Shown here: one piece after another, positions 8,711 to 17,189 of the stretch
How the letters are laid out: each line of letters opens with the position of its first letter
Numbering within the stretch: the stretch's first letter is position 1
NCBI GenBank assembly: GCA_041441915.1
Contig: JASDRS010000025.1
Coordinates: 1-49,449 of the forward strand
Length of the DNA stretch: 49,449 nt
Reading direction: 5' to 3'
DNA from: UBA10365 sp041441915
GTDB taxonomy: Bacteria; Pseudomonadota; Alphaproteobacteria; Rhodobacterales; Rhodobacteraceae
Program-made: the position numbers and the translations under genes
Notes under the pieces: model-generated
Told to the model about the DNA's origin: nothing
Database searches by the model: none
Seen by the model: only the letters and a program-made list of their open reading frames with translations

Positions 8711-8740
8711 GAAATCCTCAAAATAACAGTTTTGAAGTTG

Positions 8741-10423
8741 CTATTCTTTGTCTACTTTCAAAGCGGCCCCCAGAATATCGCCCAATGATGCCCCCGAATC
8801 GGAAGAGCCATATTGCTGAACAGCTTCTTTTTCTTCGGCAATCTCTTTCGCTTTTATCGACAAACCCAGGCGGCGGGTTTTGCCGTCAATAGCAGTAACG
8901 CGCGCATCAATTTTGTCACCAACTTGGAAGCGCTCAGAACGTTGGTCCGCGCGATCACGCGACAGGTCTGAGCGGCGGATGAAAGCTTTCATACCGTTAT
9001 ACTCAACCTCGACGCCACCTTCTTCAATCATGGTCACGGCACACGTGATGATTGAACCCCGTTTTACGCCATCAACCGCATCAGCGAAGTTATCTTCGCC
9101 AAGGGCTTTAACCGAAAGCGAAATACGCTCTTTCTCAACGTCCACTTCGGTGACAGCGGCTCGCACTACGTCACCTTTGCGGTAGCTAGAAATGGCATCT
9201 TCGCCTCGTTGATCCCACGAAAGGTCAGACAAGTGCACCATACCGTCGATGTCATTTTCAAGTCCAATAAACAGACCAAATTCGGTAATGTTTTTAACTT
9301 CACCTTCAATGTTCGCCCCAACGGGATGGGCTTCTGCAAACACTTCCCATGGATTGCGTTGAGTTTGCTTTAGGCCCAAAGACACACGGCGCTTGCCGCT
9401 GTCGATTTCCAAAACCATAACGTCGACTTCTTGCGAAGTTGATACAATTTTTCCAGGGTGTACATTTTTCTTAGTCCAAGACATTTCCGAAACATGCACC
9501 AGACCTTCAACTCCAGCTTCCAACTCGACGAATGCGCCGTAATCGGTGATGTTGGTTACGCGGCCTTTATGCAAAGAGCCCAAAGGATAGGCCGCTTCAA
9601 CGACATCCCATGGATCGGATTGCAATTGCTTCATGCCAAGGCTGATGCGATGTGTGTCTTTATTTATTTTGATGACTTGAACTTTGACGGTTTCGCCAAT
9701 TGTCAAAATCTCAGACGGATGGTTGACGCGGCGCCATGCCATATCGGTAACATGCAGCAAACCATCAACGCCACCCAAGTCAACGAATGCGCCGTATTCT
9801 GTTATGTTCTTCACAACTCCATCTACAGTTTGACCTTCAGCCAAATTACCAATGACTTCGGCGCGCTGTTCGGCGCGGCTTTCTTCCAAGATCGAGCGAC
9901 GTGAAACAACTATATTGCCACGACGGCGGTCCATTTTTAAAATTTGGAACGGCTGCATCATACCCATCAATGGGCCAGCGTCACGCACAGGACGTACGTC
10001 AACCTGGCTGCCTGGCAAAAAGGCTACAGCGCCACCAAGATCAACAGTAAAGCCACCTTTGACACGGCCAAAAATGGCGCCTTCAACGCGGGTTTCGTCA
10101 GCATAAGCTTTTTCTAAACTATCCCATGCCTCTTCACGGCGGGCCTTTTCACGGCTGATAACCGCTTCGCCACGAGCATTTTCAACACGATCCAGAAAAA
10201 CTTCAACTTCGTCGCCAACGGCGATTTCAGGAGTTTCGCCTGGGCCTGCAAATTCTTTAAGGTCAACGCGGCCTTCCATTTTGTAGCCAACGTCAATAAT
10301 GGCCTGACCCGCTTCAATAGCGATCACGCGGCCTTTAACAACCGAACCTTCTTCGGGGGTGTCAATCGCAAAGCTCTCATTCAATAGAGCTTCAAATTCT
10401 TCCATAGATACTTTCGTGTTCAT
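8741..10423 (-). CDS. rpsA: 30S ribosomal protein S1
   Basis: 560 residues with six S1 (OB-fold) repeats starting at about residues 23, 108, 193, 278, 365 and 452. Repeats 3 to 5 have the canonical pattern ITEYGAFVDLGGVDGLLHVTDM followed by a basic strand ending in RISLGMKQ. S1 unwinds and recruits mRNA to the 30S subunit. The length matches alphaproteobacterial S1. AAGGA precedes the ATG. A sigma70-like promoter is visible upstream and a hairpin terminator downstream, so it may be transcribed separately from cmk as well as by read-through. Confidence 0.98.
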   Translation of the reverse strand: MNTKVSMEEFEALLNESFAIDTPEEGSVVKGRVIAIEAGQAIIDVGYKMEGRVDLKEFAGPGETPEIAVGDEVEVFLDRVENARGEAVISREKARREEAWDSLEKAYADETRVEGAIFGRVKGGFTVDLGGAVAFLPGSQVDVRPVRDAGPLMGMMQPFQILKMDRRRGNIVVSRRSILEESRAEQRAEVIGNLAEGQTVDGVVKNITEYGAFVDLGGVDGLLHVTDMAWRRVNHPSEILTIGETVKVQVIKINKDTHRISLGMKQLQSDPWDVVEAAYPLGSLHKGRVTNITDYGAFVELEAGVEGLVHVSEMSWTKKNVHPGKIVSTSQEVDVMVLEIDSGKRRVSLGLKQTQRNPWEVFAEAHPVGANIEGEVKNITEFGLFIGLENDIDGMVHLSDLSWDQRGEDAISSYRKGDVVRAAVTEVDVEKERISLSVKALGEDNFADAVDGVKRGSIITCAVTMIEEGGVEVEYNGMKAFIRRSDLSRDRADQRSERFQVGDKIDARVTAIDGKTRRLGLSIKAKEIAEEKEAVQQYGSSDSGASLGDILGAALKVDKE

Positions 10424-10506
10424 TCAGTTTTCCTTTTCATATTTTTACGGGCCACGCGGTTGTCTCCGCCGGTCTTATCGTCTCAAATGTTATGAAACTG
10501 CGCGCT

Positions 10507-10534
10507 CTATAATCACTTTTGCGTACCGAAGCAA
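10507..10534 (-). promoter_or_regulatory. Candidate sigma70 promoter for rpsA
   Basis: On the minus strand, TTGCTT (10529-10534) and TTATAG (10507-10512) are separated by 16 bases, about 85 bases before the rpsA start and just beyond the cmk stop. The TTGC tetramer is repeated three times, so the -35 could slip by four bases. It is a match by eye only. Confidence 0.4.
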
Positions 10535-10559
10535 GCAAGCAATCAGATTGCCACCCTGC

Positions 10560-11183
10560 CTAGCCACGCCCTGCAAGCGCGGGATGTGCACCCACAATTG
10601 CAATTGCTTGCGCCAACGTTTCAGACACATCTAAGTCTGATGTATCAAGTAATACCGCGCCATCCGCTTGCTTCAGGGGAGCAGAGGCCCGGTCACGGTC
10701 GCGCTGGTCGCGCTGGCGCAAATCTTCTAGCACCGACGCAAGCGTGGCCTCTTCGTTCTTTTGTGAAATTTCAGCAAAACGGCGCGCAGCGCGCACCTCA
10801 TCCGATGCTGTGACAAAAAGCTGGATTTCAGCGGCAGGGCAAATAACGGTACCAATATCGCGTCCATCGAGCACCGCACCGCCTTCTTGGCGGGCGAACT
10901 TTTGTTGAAAATCAATCATGGCTGCTCGCACTTTAGGTATGGCAGCGATTTTCGATGCCCCTTGCCCAACCTTGGCAGTGCGCAGCCCATCGCGGTTAAG
11001 ATCATGTGGTGACAAGGCTTTAGCTGCTGCCACGGGATCAAGACCATCAAGCACCTTGCGTGCGGTGGCGCGGTATAAAAGGCCAGTATCCAAATAGGCA
11101 AAGCCAAAATGATCAGCTAAACTTTTCGCTAATGTGCCTTTGCCTGCTGCGGCTGGCCCGTCAATTGCGATTGTAAATATCAT
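10560..11183 (-). CDS. cmk: Cytidylate kinase
   Basis: Phosphorylates CMP and dCMP with ATP. 207 residues with the P-loop GPAAAGKGT at 9-17, the LDTGLLYRA CMP-binding segment, LDGRDIGTVICPAAE in the middle, and the RDQRDRDRASAPL region that contacts CMP. The length is slightly short relative to E. coli Cmk (227), as is usual in alphaproteobacteria. It lies between aroA and rpsA, the standard neighbours, with 58 bases between the aroA stop and this start. Confidence 0.96.
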   Translation of the reverse strand: MIFTIAIDGPAAAGKGTLAKSLADHFGFAYLDTGLLYRATARKVLDGLDPVAAAKALSPHDLNRDGLRTAKVGQGASKIAAIPKVRAAMIDFQQKFARQEGGAVLDGRDIGTVICPAAEIQLFVTASDEVRAARRFAEISQKNEEATLASVLEDLRQRDQRDRDRASAPLKQADGAVLLDTSDLDVSETLAQAIAIVGAHPALAGRG

Positions 11184-11241
11184 ATAATCTCCAACGTACG
11201 CACCTTCTGAACCCTAGCGCAGGCGGAGTCAAACGCCACGC

Positions 11242-12591
11242 TTAATCCCGCGTCAGTTTCGCACCCAGCGCACCCATCAAAGATTCGAAAATCGGGAATG
11301 AAGTCACAATAGGTGAGGCATCATCAACACTGATCGGCTTATTTGACGCAAGCCCCATGACCAAAAAGCTCATCGCGATACGGTGATCAATATGGGTTGT
11401 GCATAAAGCGCCGCCCGCAACCGAGCCGATGCCCTTGCCATGCACAATCAATGTGTCTTCGTCCTCTTCAATCTGAACGCCACAAGCTTTAAGCCCACGA
11501 GCCATAGCGTCAATGCGGTCTGATTCTTTAACGCGCAATTCCTTAATGCCACACATCACAGTTTTGCCCTGCGCAAAAGACGCCACCACCGACAGGATCG
11601 GATATTCATCAATCATCGAAGGTGCGCGCCACGGCGGCACCTCGATACCACATATTGCATCTGAAAAGCGCACTCGCAGATCGGCCACGGGTTCACCTCC
11701 CTCAAGTCGGGGATTGTCAAAGCTGATATTGGCGCCCATTTCAGCCAAAGTGATATAGAGCCCGTTTCGGGTCAGATTTTGACTAACGCCCGGCACGGTG
11801 ATGTCTGATCCTTCAACTAATAAAGCGGCACAAACTGGGAAGGCTGCGCTTGACGGGTCACGCGGCACTGACACGCTTTGAGGGCGCAATTCGGGCTGTC
11901 CCGTCAGGGTAATGACATTGCCATCTGTAGTATTTTCAACAAAAAGCTCTGCACCAAAGCCGATCAGCATACGTTCGGAATGATCGCGGGTGGCTTCGGG
12001 TTCAATCACCACGGTTTGGCCAGGCGCGTTCAGACCCGCAAGCAAAACCGATGATTTCACTTGAGCAGAGGCCACAGGCAAAGCATAGCGCACAGGAACG
12101 GGGTTAGCCGCGCCATCAACCGTCATTGGTAAGCGGCCGCCTTTACGCCCATAGGCGCGCGCACCAAAAAGGGCCAAAGGGCCAATTACTCGCCCCATCG
12201 GGCGTTTGCGCAGTGAGGCGTCGCCCGAAAAGGTGCTGCTTATCGCCGTTGTGGCCATAGCTCCCATGAGCAAGCGTACGCCAGTGCCAGAATTGCCACA
12301 GTCAATCACATTCTCAGGCTCTTTAAACCCACCAACCCCAACGCCATGCACTGACCAATTACCTTGGCTGTGCTTGATCACTTCAGCCCCAAAGGCGCGC
12401 ATGGCACTTGCGGTATCAAGTACATCTTGCCCTTCTAAAAGCCCCGAAATTTTGGTCTCACCGATAGCCATAGCACCCAAGATCAAAGCGCGATGGCTGA
12501 TTGATTTATCACCTGGTATTTGGGCCTGACCGGTTAATGGGCCAGATTTATGGGCAGTCATTCTTAAAGGCTGGTCATGGCTAGACATCAT
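11242..12591 (-). CDS. aroA: 3-phosphoshikimate 1-carboxyvinyltransferase (EPSP synthase)
   Basis: Transfers the enolpyruvyl group of PEP to shikimate 3-phosphate in the common aromatic pathway. 449 residues with GDKSISHR at 27-34 (catalytic Lys29), GNSGTGVRL from residue 99, and LRVKESDRI in the second domain. The Gly of NSGTG that corresponds to Gly96 in E. coli is retained, while the position of E. coli Pro101 is Leu, as in many alphaproteobacterial enzymes. Two adjacent ATG codons compete for the start; AGGA fits either. It opens the aroA-cmk-rpsA-ihfB block, and a decayed ycjF lies upstream. Confidence 0.96.
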   Translation of the reverse strand: MMSSHDQPLRMTAHKSGPLTGQAQIPGDKSISHRALILGAMAIGETKISGLLEGQDVLDTASAMRAFGAEVIKHSQGNWSVHGVGVGGFKEPENVIDCGNSGTGVRLLMGAMATTAISSTFSGDASLRKRPMGRVIGPLALFGARAYGRKGGRLPMTVDGAANPVPVRYALPVASAQVKSSVLLAGLNAPGQTVVIEPEATRDHSERMLIGFGAELFVENTTDGNVITLTGQPELRPQSVSVPRDPSSAAFPVCAALLVEGSDITVPGVSQNLTRNGLYITLAEMGANISFDNPRLEGGEPVADLRVRFSDAICGIEVPPWRAPSMIDEYPILSVVASFAQGKTVMCGIKELRVKESDRIDAMARGLKACGVQIEEDEDTLIVHGKGIGSVAGGALCTTHIDHRIAMSFLVMGLASNKPISVDDASPIVTSFPIFESLMGALGAKLTRD

Positions 12592-12721
12592 GTAATCCTA
12601 TTGGGTAAAACGGCGCGTAATTCGGCTTGGTGATAGCAGGCCAAACTGGCAGCGTCTATGGCTAGAAACCCTTTGCGCAGACAGATGTGGGTTACACATG
12701 CCCACTGCTTGTCTCCTGGGC

Positions 12722-13313
12722 CTACGCCAAAGATGTGGCCCCCACCACAAGCCCCGCAAGAGCCCGCGCGACCAATCCATTAAGTGCTGGTTTTTTGGCT
12801 GACAAAGGACATGGGGCGGCAAAGATCAATGACTGCTTGCCCAAACGGCGAGACAATTTGGCCATGGCCCCACTCCCTAAGATTTGTGATATCAACCGCA
12901 ATGGCACCCGTTGCCGCCAGATGCGCAAGAACCCACGACAAAAGTCGCCAATTTTGTAAAAGCCCCCGCAGCCGCCATAGATACGCGCAATTTTTGCAAT
13001 CATGCTTAAAATTGTCCACCACATCCACAAGTGCAATCGACACAAAGGCGCTCACCATGGCAACCTTGGCGGCCGCCGTTTTTACCGCGTGGCGCGCGGC
13101 CAAATCAAGTGGAGCAATCAAATTGTCTTCGCACATGAATAACAGCGCAATAGCATTAAAAATCGCCCCTCTGCTTCGTGCCACCTACGCGCGGCCCCGT
13201 TAAAGATCGGGACGATAGGTATGTATTTGCATAAGGCCCTCAGTCGCCAATTCCGCGCGGGCAAGATCTTTTGCCTCCAAGTCGCCACTTAGACCACTTA
13301 AGCAGTACTCCAC
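12722..13313 (-). pseudogene. Decayed YcjF-like (DUF697 / TIGR01620) membrane protein gene
   Basis: No single intact frame exists, but pieces in two minus-strand frames line up in order with the C-terminal half of YcjF-type proteins. They are GDLEAKDLARAE...YRPDL, TAA at 13200-13202, RGRA, TAG at 13185-13187, then DNLIAPLDLAARHAVKTAA and VSAFVSIALVDVV. A frame change leads to MIAKIARIYGGCGGF, another to NWRLLSWVLAHLAATGAIAV, another to LGSGAMAKLSRRLG, and the last to AVIDLCRPMSF. The expected segment between SRRLG and the CRP motif, and the N-terminal half, are missing. At least two in-frame stops and three frame changes make it non-functional. A plus-strand frame (12784-13203) runs across the same DNA but resembles nothing. 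Confidence 0.75.
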
Positions 13314-13393
13314 CTTTTGTTAAGGGCGCACAAAAGGCCACACTTATGAGTTCTTACGATTGCAGCAATGTATTTGCTGCGATACTAAGAGCC

Positions 13394-14173
13394 ATGCCCA
13401 GATATGCACTTAAAGTAGAATATTATGGCCCCCCCTTTCAAGGGTGGCAAAGGCAAACCGCCGGGCAACCCACCGTGCAGGGATGTATTGAAGAGGCCCT
13501 GTCGAAGCTTGAAGACGGCCCACACACAATCGCTGGTGCAGGGCGCACTGATGCTGGCGTGCATGCTTGGGGTCAAGTAGCTCACTGTGATATGAAAAAA
13601 AACTGGGCGGCGGAGCGACTGATGGCTGCGTTAAACGCGCACCTGCGGCCTTTGCCCATCGCCATTTCGGCCACAGCCCAAGTCGCCTCAGATTTTCATG
13701 CGCGCTTTTCTGCGATCGAGCGACGTTATGTCTTCCGCCTGATCGCGCGCCGCGCGCCCGTAACCCATGATGCGGGTAAAATCTGGCAAGTAAGCCACCC
13801 CCTTAACGGCGAAAAAATGCGCTCTGCTGCAGCCTATCTGATTGGCACGCATGATTTCACAACCTTCCGTGCCGCCATGTGCCAGGCGGCCTCACCCGTC
13901 AAAATTCTTTCAGAAATAAGTTTGGTGGAGCTGCCCTATAGCGAAGGTGTGGAATATCGGTTTTTTTTGCGCGCTCGCAGTTTCTTACATAATCAAGTGC
14001 GCTCGATTGTAGGCACGCTCGAGCGTGTGGGGGCAAACGCGTGGGAGCCCGAGCAGGTCGCCCATGCACTGGCAGCAAAGGACCGCAAAGAATGTGGGCC
14101 CGTCTGCCCGCCCCAAGGGCTTTATCTTGACTCAGTGAGTTATCCAAATAATCCTTTTGACACCGCCAAATGA
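13394..14173 (+). CDS. truA: tRNA pseudouridine(38-40) synthase
   Basis: Converts uridines 38-40 in the anticodon stem-loop to pseudouridine. 259 residues, the family's usual size. It begins PRYALKVEYYGPPFQGWQRQ and contains the catalytic Asp in GRTDAGVHAWGQ and the dimer/tRNA-contact segment FLHNQVRSIVGTL. The frame is open 41 codons further upstream to 13271, but that extension overlaps the ycjF remnant and matches nothing in TruA. The start is chosen by homology; the AAGAG upstream is a weak ribosome binding site. Confidence 0.95.
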   Translation: MPRYALKVEYYGPPFQGWQRQTAGQPTVQGCIEEALSKLEDGPHTIAGAGRTDAGVHAWGQVAHCDMKKNWAAERLMAALNAHLRPLPIAISATAQVASDFHARFSAIERRYVFRLIARRAPVTHDAGKIWQVSHPLNGEKMRSAAAYLIGTHDFTTFRAAMCQAASPVKILSEISLVELPYSEGVEYRFFLRARSFLHNQVRSIVGTLERVGANAWEPEQVAHALAAKDRKECGPVCPPQGLYLDSVSYPNNPFDTAK

Positions 14174-14199
14174 CCCACCAGTATGTGCGGATCTAAGAT

Positions 14200-16164
14200 T
14201 TAGGTGTGGGTCATGCGGTTCTTGATCAAATCATCAACCACCGAAGGATCAGCGAGGGTTGACGTATCGCCCAAGCTGCTAAAGTCATTTTCCGCAATTT
14301 TGCGCAAGATGCGGCGCATGATTTTGCCCGAACGCGTCTTGGGCAAGCCGGGAGCCCATTGGATCATATCTGGGCTAGCGATGGGGCCTATTTCGGCGCG
14401 CACCCATTTTATCAACTCGACCCTAAGCGCGTCTGAAGGGTCTCTGCCGAACATCAAGGTAACATAGGCATAAATACCCTGCCCCTTAATGGCATGGGGG
14501 TAACCTACCACTGCGGCTTCAGCTATGGCTTCATGGGCAACCAAAGCACTTTCTACTTCGGCTGTGCCCATCCGGTGACCCGAGACATTGATCACATCAT
14601 CTACCCGCCCCGTGATCCAATAATAGCCGTCCTCATCACGGCGACAGCCATCGCCTGTAAAGTAATAGTTGGGATATTGATTGAAGTAAGCTTCCTCGAA
14701 ACGGGCATGATCGCCCCACAGCGTGCGCATTTGGCCTGGCCAACTGTCCGCAATACACAAAACGCCACTTGCGGCTATGTCTGCCTGTACAACGCCCGAG
14801 GCCGCATCTAAAATCACTGGTTGCACCCCGAAAAAGGGCTTGGTGGCAGAGCCAGGCTTTTGCGCAATTGCGCCCGGCAGTGGTGTTATTATATGACCAC
14901 CAGTTTCGGTTTGCCAAAATGTATCTACGATCGGACAACGTCCTCCGCCAACATGAGTGTTATACCAGCTCCAAGCTTCTGGATTTATCGGCTCGCCCAC
15001 AGACCCCAAAAGTTTCAAAGATGAAAGGTCGTGTTTTTCAACCCATTGAGGCCCCATGCCCATAAGCGCTCGAATGGCAGTTGGGGCGGTGTAAAATTGA
15101 TTGACCTGATGTTTTGCGCAAACCTGCCAAAAGCGGCCAGCATCAGGATAGGTAGGCACGCCTTCAAACATCAAGGTGGTAGCCCCATTCGCCAGCGGCC
15201 CATAGATGATATAGCTGTGGCCCGTGACCCAGCCCACATCAGCAGTGCACCAAAAAATATCACCATCATGGTAATCAAAAGTCATCTGGTGCGTCATCGC
15301 CGCATAGACTAAATAACCACCCGACGTATGCACAACGCCCTTAGGCTTTCCTGTCGACCCCGAGGTGTAGAGAATAAACAAAGGATCTTCAGCGTTCATC
15401 GGCGTGCAGGGGCATTCAGCCGACACTTTTGCCATCTCAGCCAAAAGATCCACGTCGCGGATTGGGTTCCAAGTGGTTTCACCACCAGTATGTTTCACCA
15501 CGAGGCATTTCACATCGGCGCCGCACGACACCAAAGCCGCGTCGGCATTTGCTTTAAGGCGCGTTTTTTTGCCACCGCGCGGCGCAAAATCGGCTGTAAT
15601 CACCAGTTTTGCAGCGGAATCATTGATTCGATTGGCCAAAGCATCAGGTGAAAATCCTGCAAAAACTACCGAGTGAATGGCCCCGATGCGAGCACAGGCC
15701 AACATAGCATAAGCTGCCTCGGGGATCATGGGCATATAAAGCACAACACGGTCGCCCTTGCCCACGCCTTGGGCTTTAAGCACATTTGCCAAACGCGAAG
15801 TATTTTCTAAAAGCTGTGCATAAGTAATATGTCTCGAAGGCGCATTTGGATCATCGGATTCCCAAATGATCGCCGTTTTCTTGGCACGGGAGGCTTGATG
15901 GCGATCAATACAATTGGCCGCCACATTCAAAAGCCCATCTTCATACCATTTAATTGATACCTGACCAGGCGCAAAGGTCGTATTTTTAACCTTAGTATAG
16001 GGCGTGATCCAGTCTAAACGTTTACCCTCTTGCCCCCAAAATGCCTCTGGATCTGCAACCGAGGCTGCGTATTTTTTCTCGTACTGAGCGGCGCTAACAT
16101 GGGCCCTGGCAACAAAATTTGAAGACGCGGGGTATAAAGCGCGAAGCTGATCGTGAACTGTCAT
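14200..16164 (-). CDS. acs: Acetyl-CoA synthetase (AMP-forming)
   Basis: Activates acetate to acetyl-CoA through acetyl-AMP. 654 residues, as expected for Acs. Motifs in order: ILYTSGSTGKPKG (P-loop of the ANL superfamily), WCTADVGWVTGHSYI, DTFWQTETGG, and YYFTGDGCRRDEDGYYWITGR. Near the C-terminus is LPKTRSGKIMRR, whose Lys is the conserved acetylation site regulated by Pat/sirtuin-type enzymes in bacteria. AGGAGG lies 6 bases before the ATG. It converges on truA with a 26-base gap. A 532-base non-coding stretch upstream probably holds its promoter. Confidence 0.97.
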   Translation of the reverse strand: MTVHDQLRALYPASSNFVARAHVSAAQYEKKYAASVADPEAFWGQEGKRLDWITPYTKVKNTTFAPGQVSIKWYEDGLLNVAANCIDRHQASRAKKTAIIWESDDPNAPSRHITYAQLLENTSRLANVLKAQGVGKGDRVVLYMPMIPEAAYAMLACARIGAIHSVVFAGFSPDALANRINDSAAKLVITADFAPRGGKKTRLKANADAALVSCGADVKCLVVKHTGGETTWNPIRDVDLLAEMAKVSAECPCTPMNAEDPLFILYTSGSTGKPKGVVHTSGGYLVYAAMTHQMTFDYHDGDIFWCTADVGWVTGHSYIIYGPLANGATTLMFEGVPTYPDAGRFWQVCAKHQVNQFYTAPTAIRALMGMGPQWVEKHDLSSLKLLGSVGEPINPEAWSWYNTHVGGGRCPIVDTFWQTETGGHIITPLPGAIAQKPGSATKPFFGVQPVILDAASGVVQADIAASGVLCIADSWPGQMRTLWGDHARFEEAYFNQYPNYYFTGDGCRRDEDGYYWITGRVDDVINVSGHRMGTAEVESALVAHEAIAEAAVVGYPHAIKGQGIYAYVTLMFGRDPSDALRVELIKWVRAEIGPIASPDMIQWAPGLPKTRSGKIMRRILRKIAENDFSSLGDTSTLADPSVVDDLIKNRMTHT

Positions 16165-16696
16165 AGGGGCCTCCTAGCCAAACAGCGGCAGCAACAGCTG
16201 CAATTCCATTGCGGCATCTTAGCCTCCTTTGTTGCGACAATAAAGCGACAGTCAAAAATACTGCAACCCTTTTTTACCAATATTTTTTTGTAAATTACTT
16301 CACAGCAATCCAGTAAATAGTGTAAATTCGTTTGCCCGGAGCTTAGATTTTTCTTTTCAGAAGAATAGAACTGCCACCGGCACTAAATCACCATCGAAGC
16401 AGTATCAAATCAGAAAACCGTTCCCTAAACTAAGGGTGAAATTTCATCACAAGCCATCTGGTCAAAACACAGTTAGATTGCTAACTCTAAGTTGGGTTAT
16501 CGCAGCACAGCGTTACAATTGCACTTCACCACGACCCCGCGCAAAAGGCAGTCACCATTAATGCCAAGCCGTCGATAATTATTATGTTTATTTTGTAACT
16601 TTTAATTTTGCAGCAAAAGGCTATCCCAGGCTAAAGGCGTTTACACAGGTTCTTCAATTTCTACTCATGCCAGCGTTCGTTGCGGGGTGGTGCTGC
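16165..16696. other. Long non-coding gap upstream of acs
   Basis: I find no gene, tRNA or protein remnant in any frame. Apart from the acs ribosome binding site the only structure noticed is GTAAAT repeated at 16290, 16313 and 16322, about 125-160 bases before the acs start in an AT-rich tract. These repeats might be a regulator site. The downstream half also has the unassigned 3' side of the DUF4864 gene. Confidence 0.5.
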
Positions 16697-17031
16697 TTAA
16701 ACTGCAGTGCCCAGCGCCTCAATGATTTGCACGGCACCAAACTTCCATCCTTGTTCAGTTTCAATCGTGTGGTAAGCTAGCAGATAAATCTGTGCATCCG
16801 GCCCCGCGATCATCGCCGTTCGCCAGATTTGATCGTTGTGTTCGATAAATTCTAATGTTTCACTTTGATCAGGATCCCATACCATCGGACAATCTCTTTG
16901 GACCATCGCACCAAAGGTTTTGAGGTGCAAAAACATCTGTTGGGTCCGGGGGCAGCAAAGGAATAGGCGCGCTCAAAATCGCGCGAAACAAAGGCCTCTA
17001 GCTGGTCTTTTATGGTTTCCCAAACAGTCAT
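16697..17031 (-). pseudogene. DUF4864-like protein gene with a one-base frameshift
   Basis: The 5' part from ATG at 17031 reads MTVWETIKDQLEAFVSRDFERAYSFAAP. It then loses frame at a run of five G (five C on the coding strand) at 16948-16952. The frame downstream reads TQQMFLHLKTFGAMVQRDCPMVW, later LLAYHTIETEQGWKFGAVQI, and stops at 16697. One extra C would join the two into about 111 residues with the DUF4864 pattern (an NTF2-like small protein with xPMVWxP and an ETxxGWxxxGVQ end). The function of this family is not known to me. The indel may be real or a homopolymer sequencing error; the rest of the frame looks well preserved, which argues for a recent event or an error. The gene follows lysK on the same strand after 158 bases. 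Confidence 0.65.
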
Positions 17032-17189
17032 ATTGTGAATAGCTTTGCACTTTTACCAAAAAACTAAGGCCAAAAATCAACAAAAGACGATAAAAATTCT
17101 GCGTATGAAACCCTTTAAATTAAAGTCAAAGACTAGTATAGAGGGTCAATTTTCAAAGAGGTCCATCGTTCGCAAACGCAAAAATTGAT

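Noticed and set aside
11242..12591. Glyphosate-tolerant EPSP synthase
   Set aside because: The Leu at the Pro101 position recalls class II enzymes, but the Gly96-equivalent is retained; the sequence alone does not support tolerance.
12784..13203. 139-codon plus-strand ORF between aroA and truA
   Set aside because: It runs antisense to the ycjF remnant, has no family resemblance, and its residue composition is unlike a real protein.
13271..13393. 41-residue extension of TruA
   Set aside because: It overlaps pseudogene sequence on the other strand and TruA homologues start at MPRYALKVEYYG.
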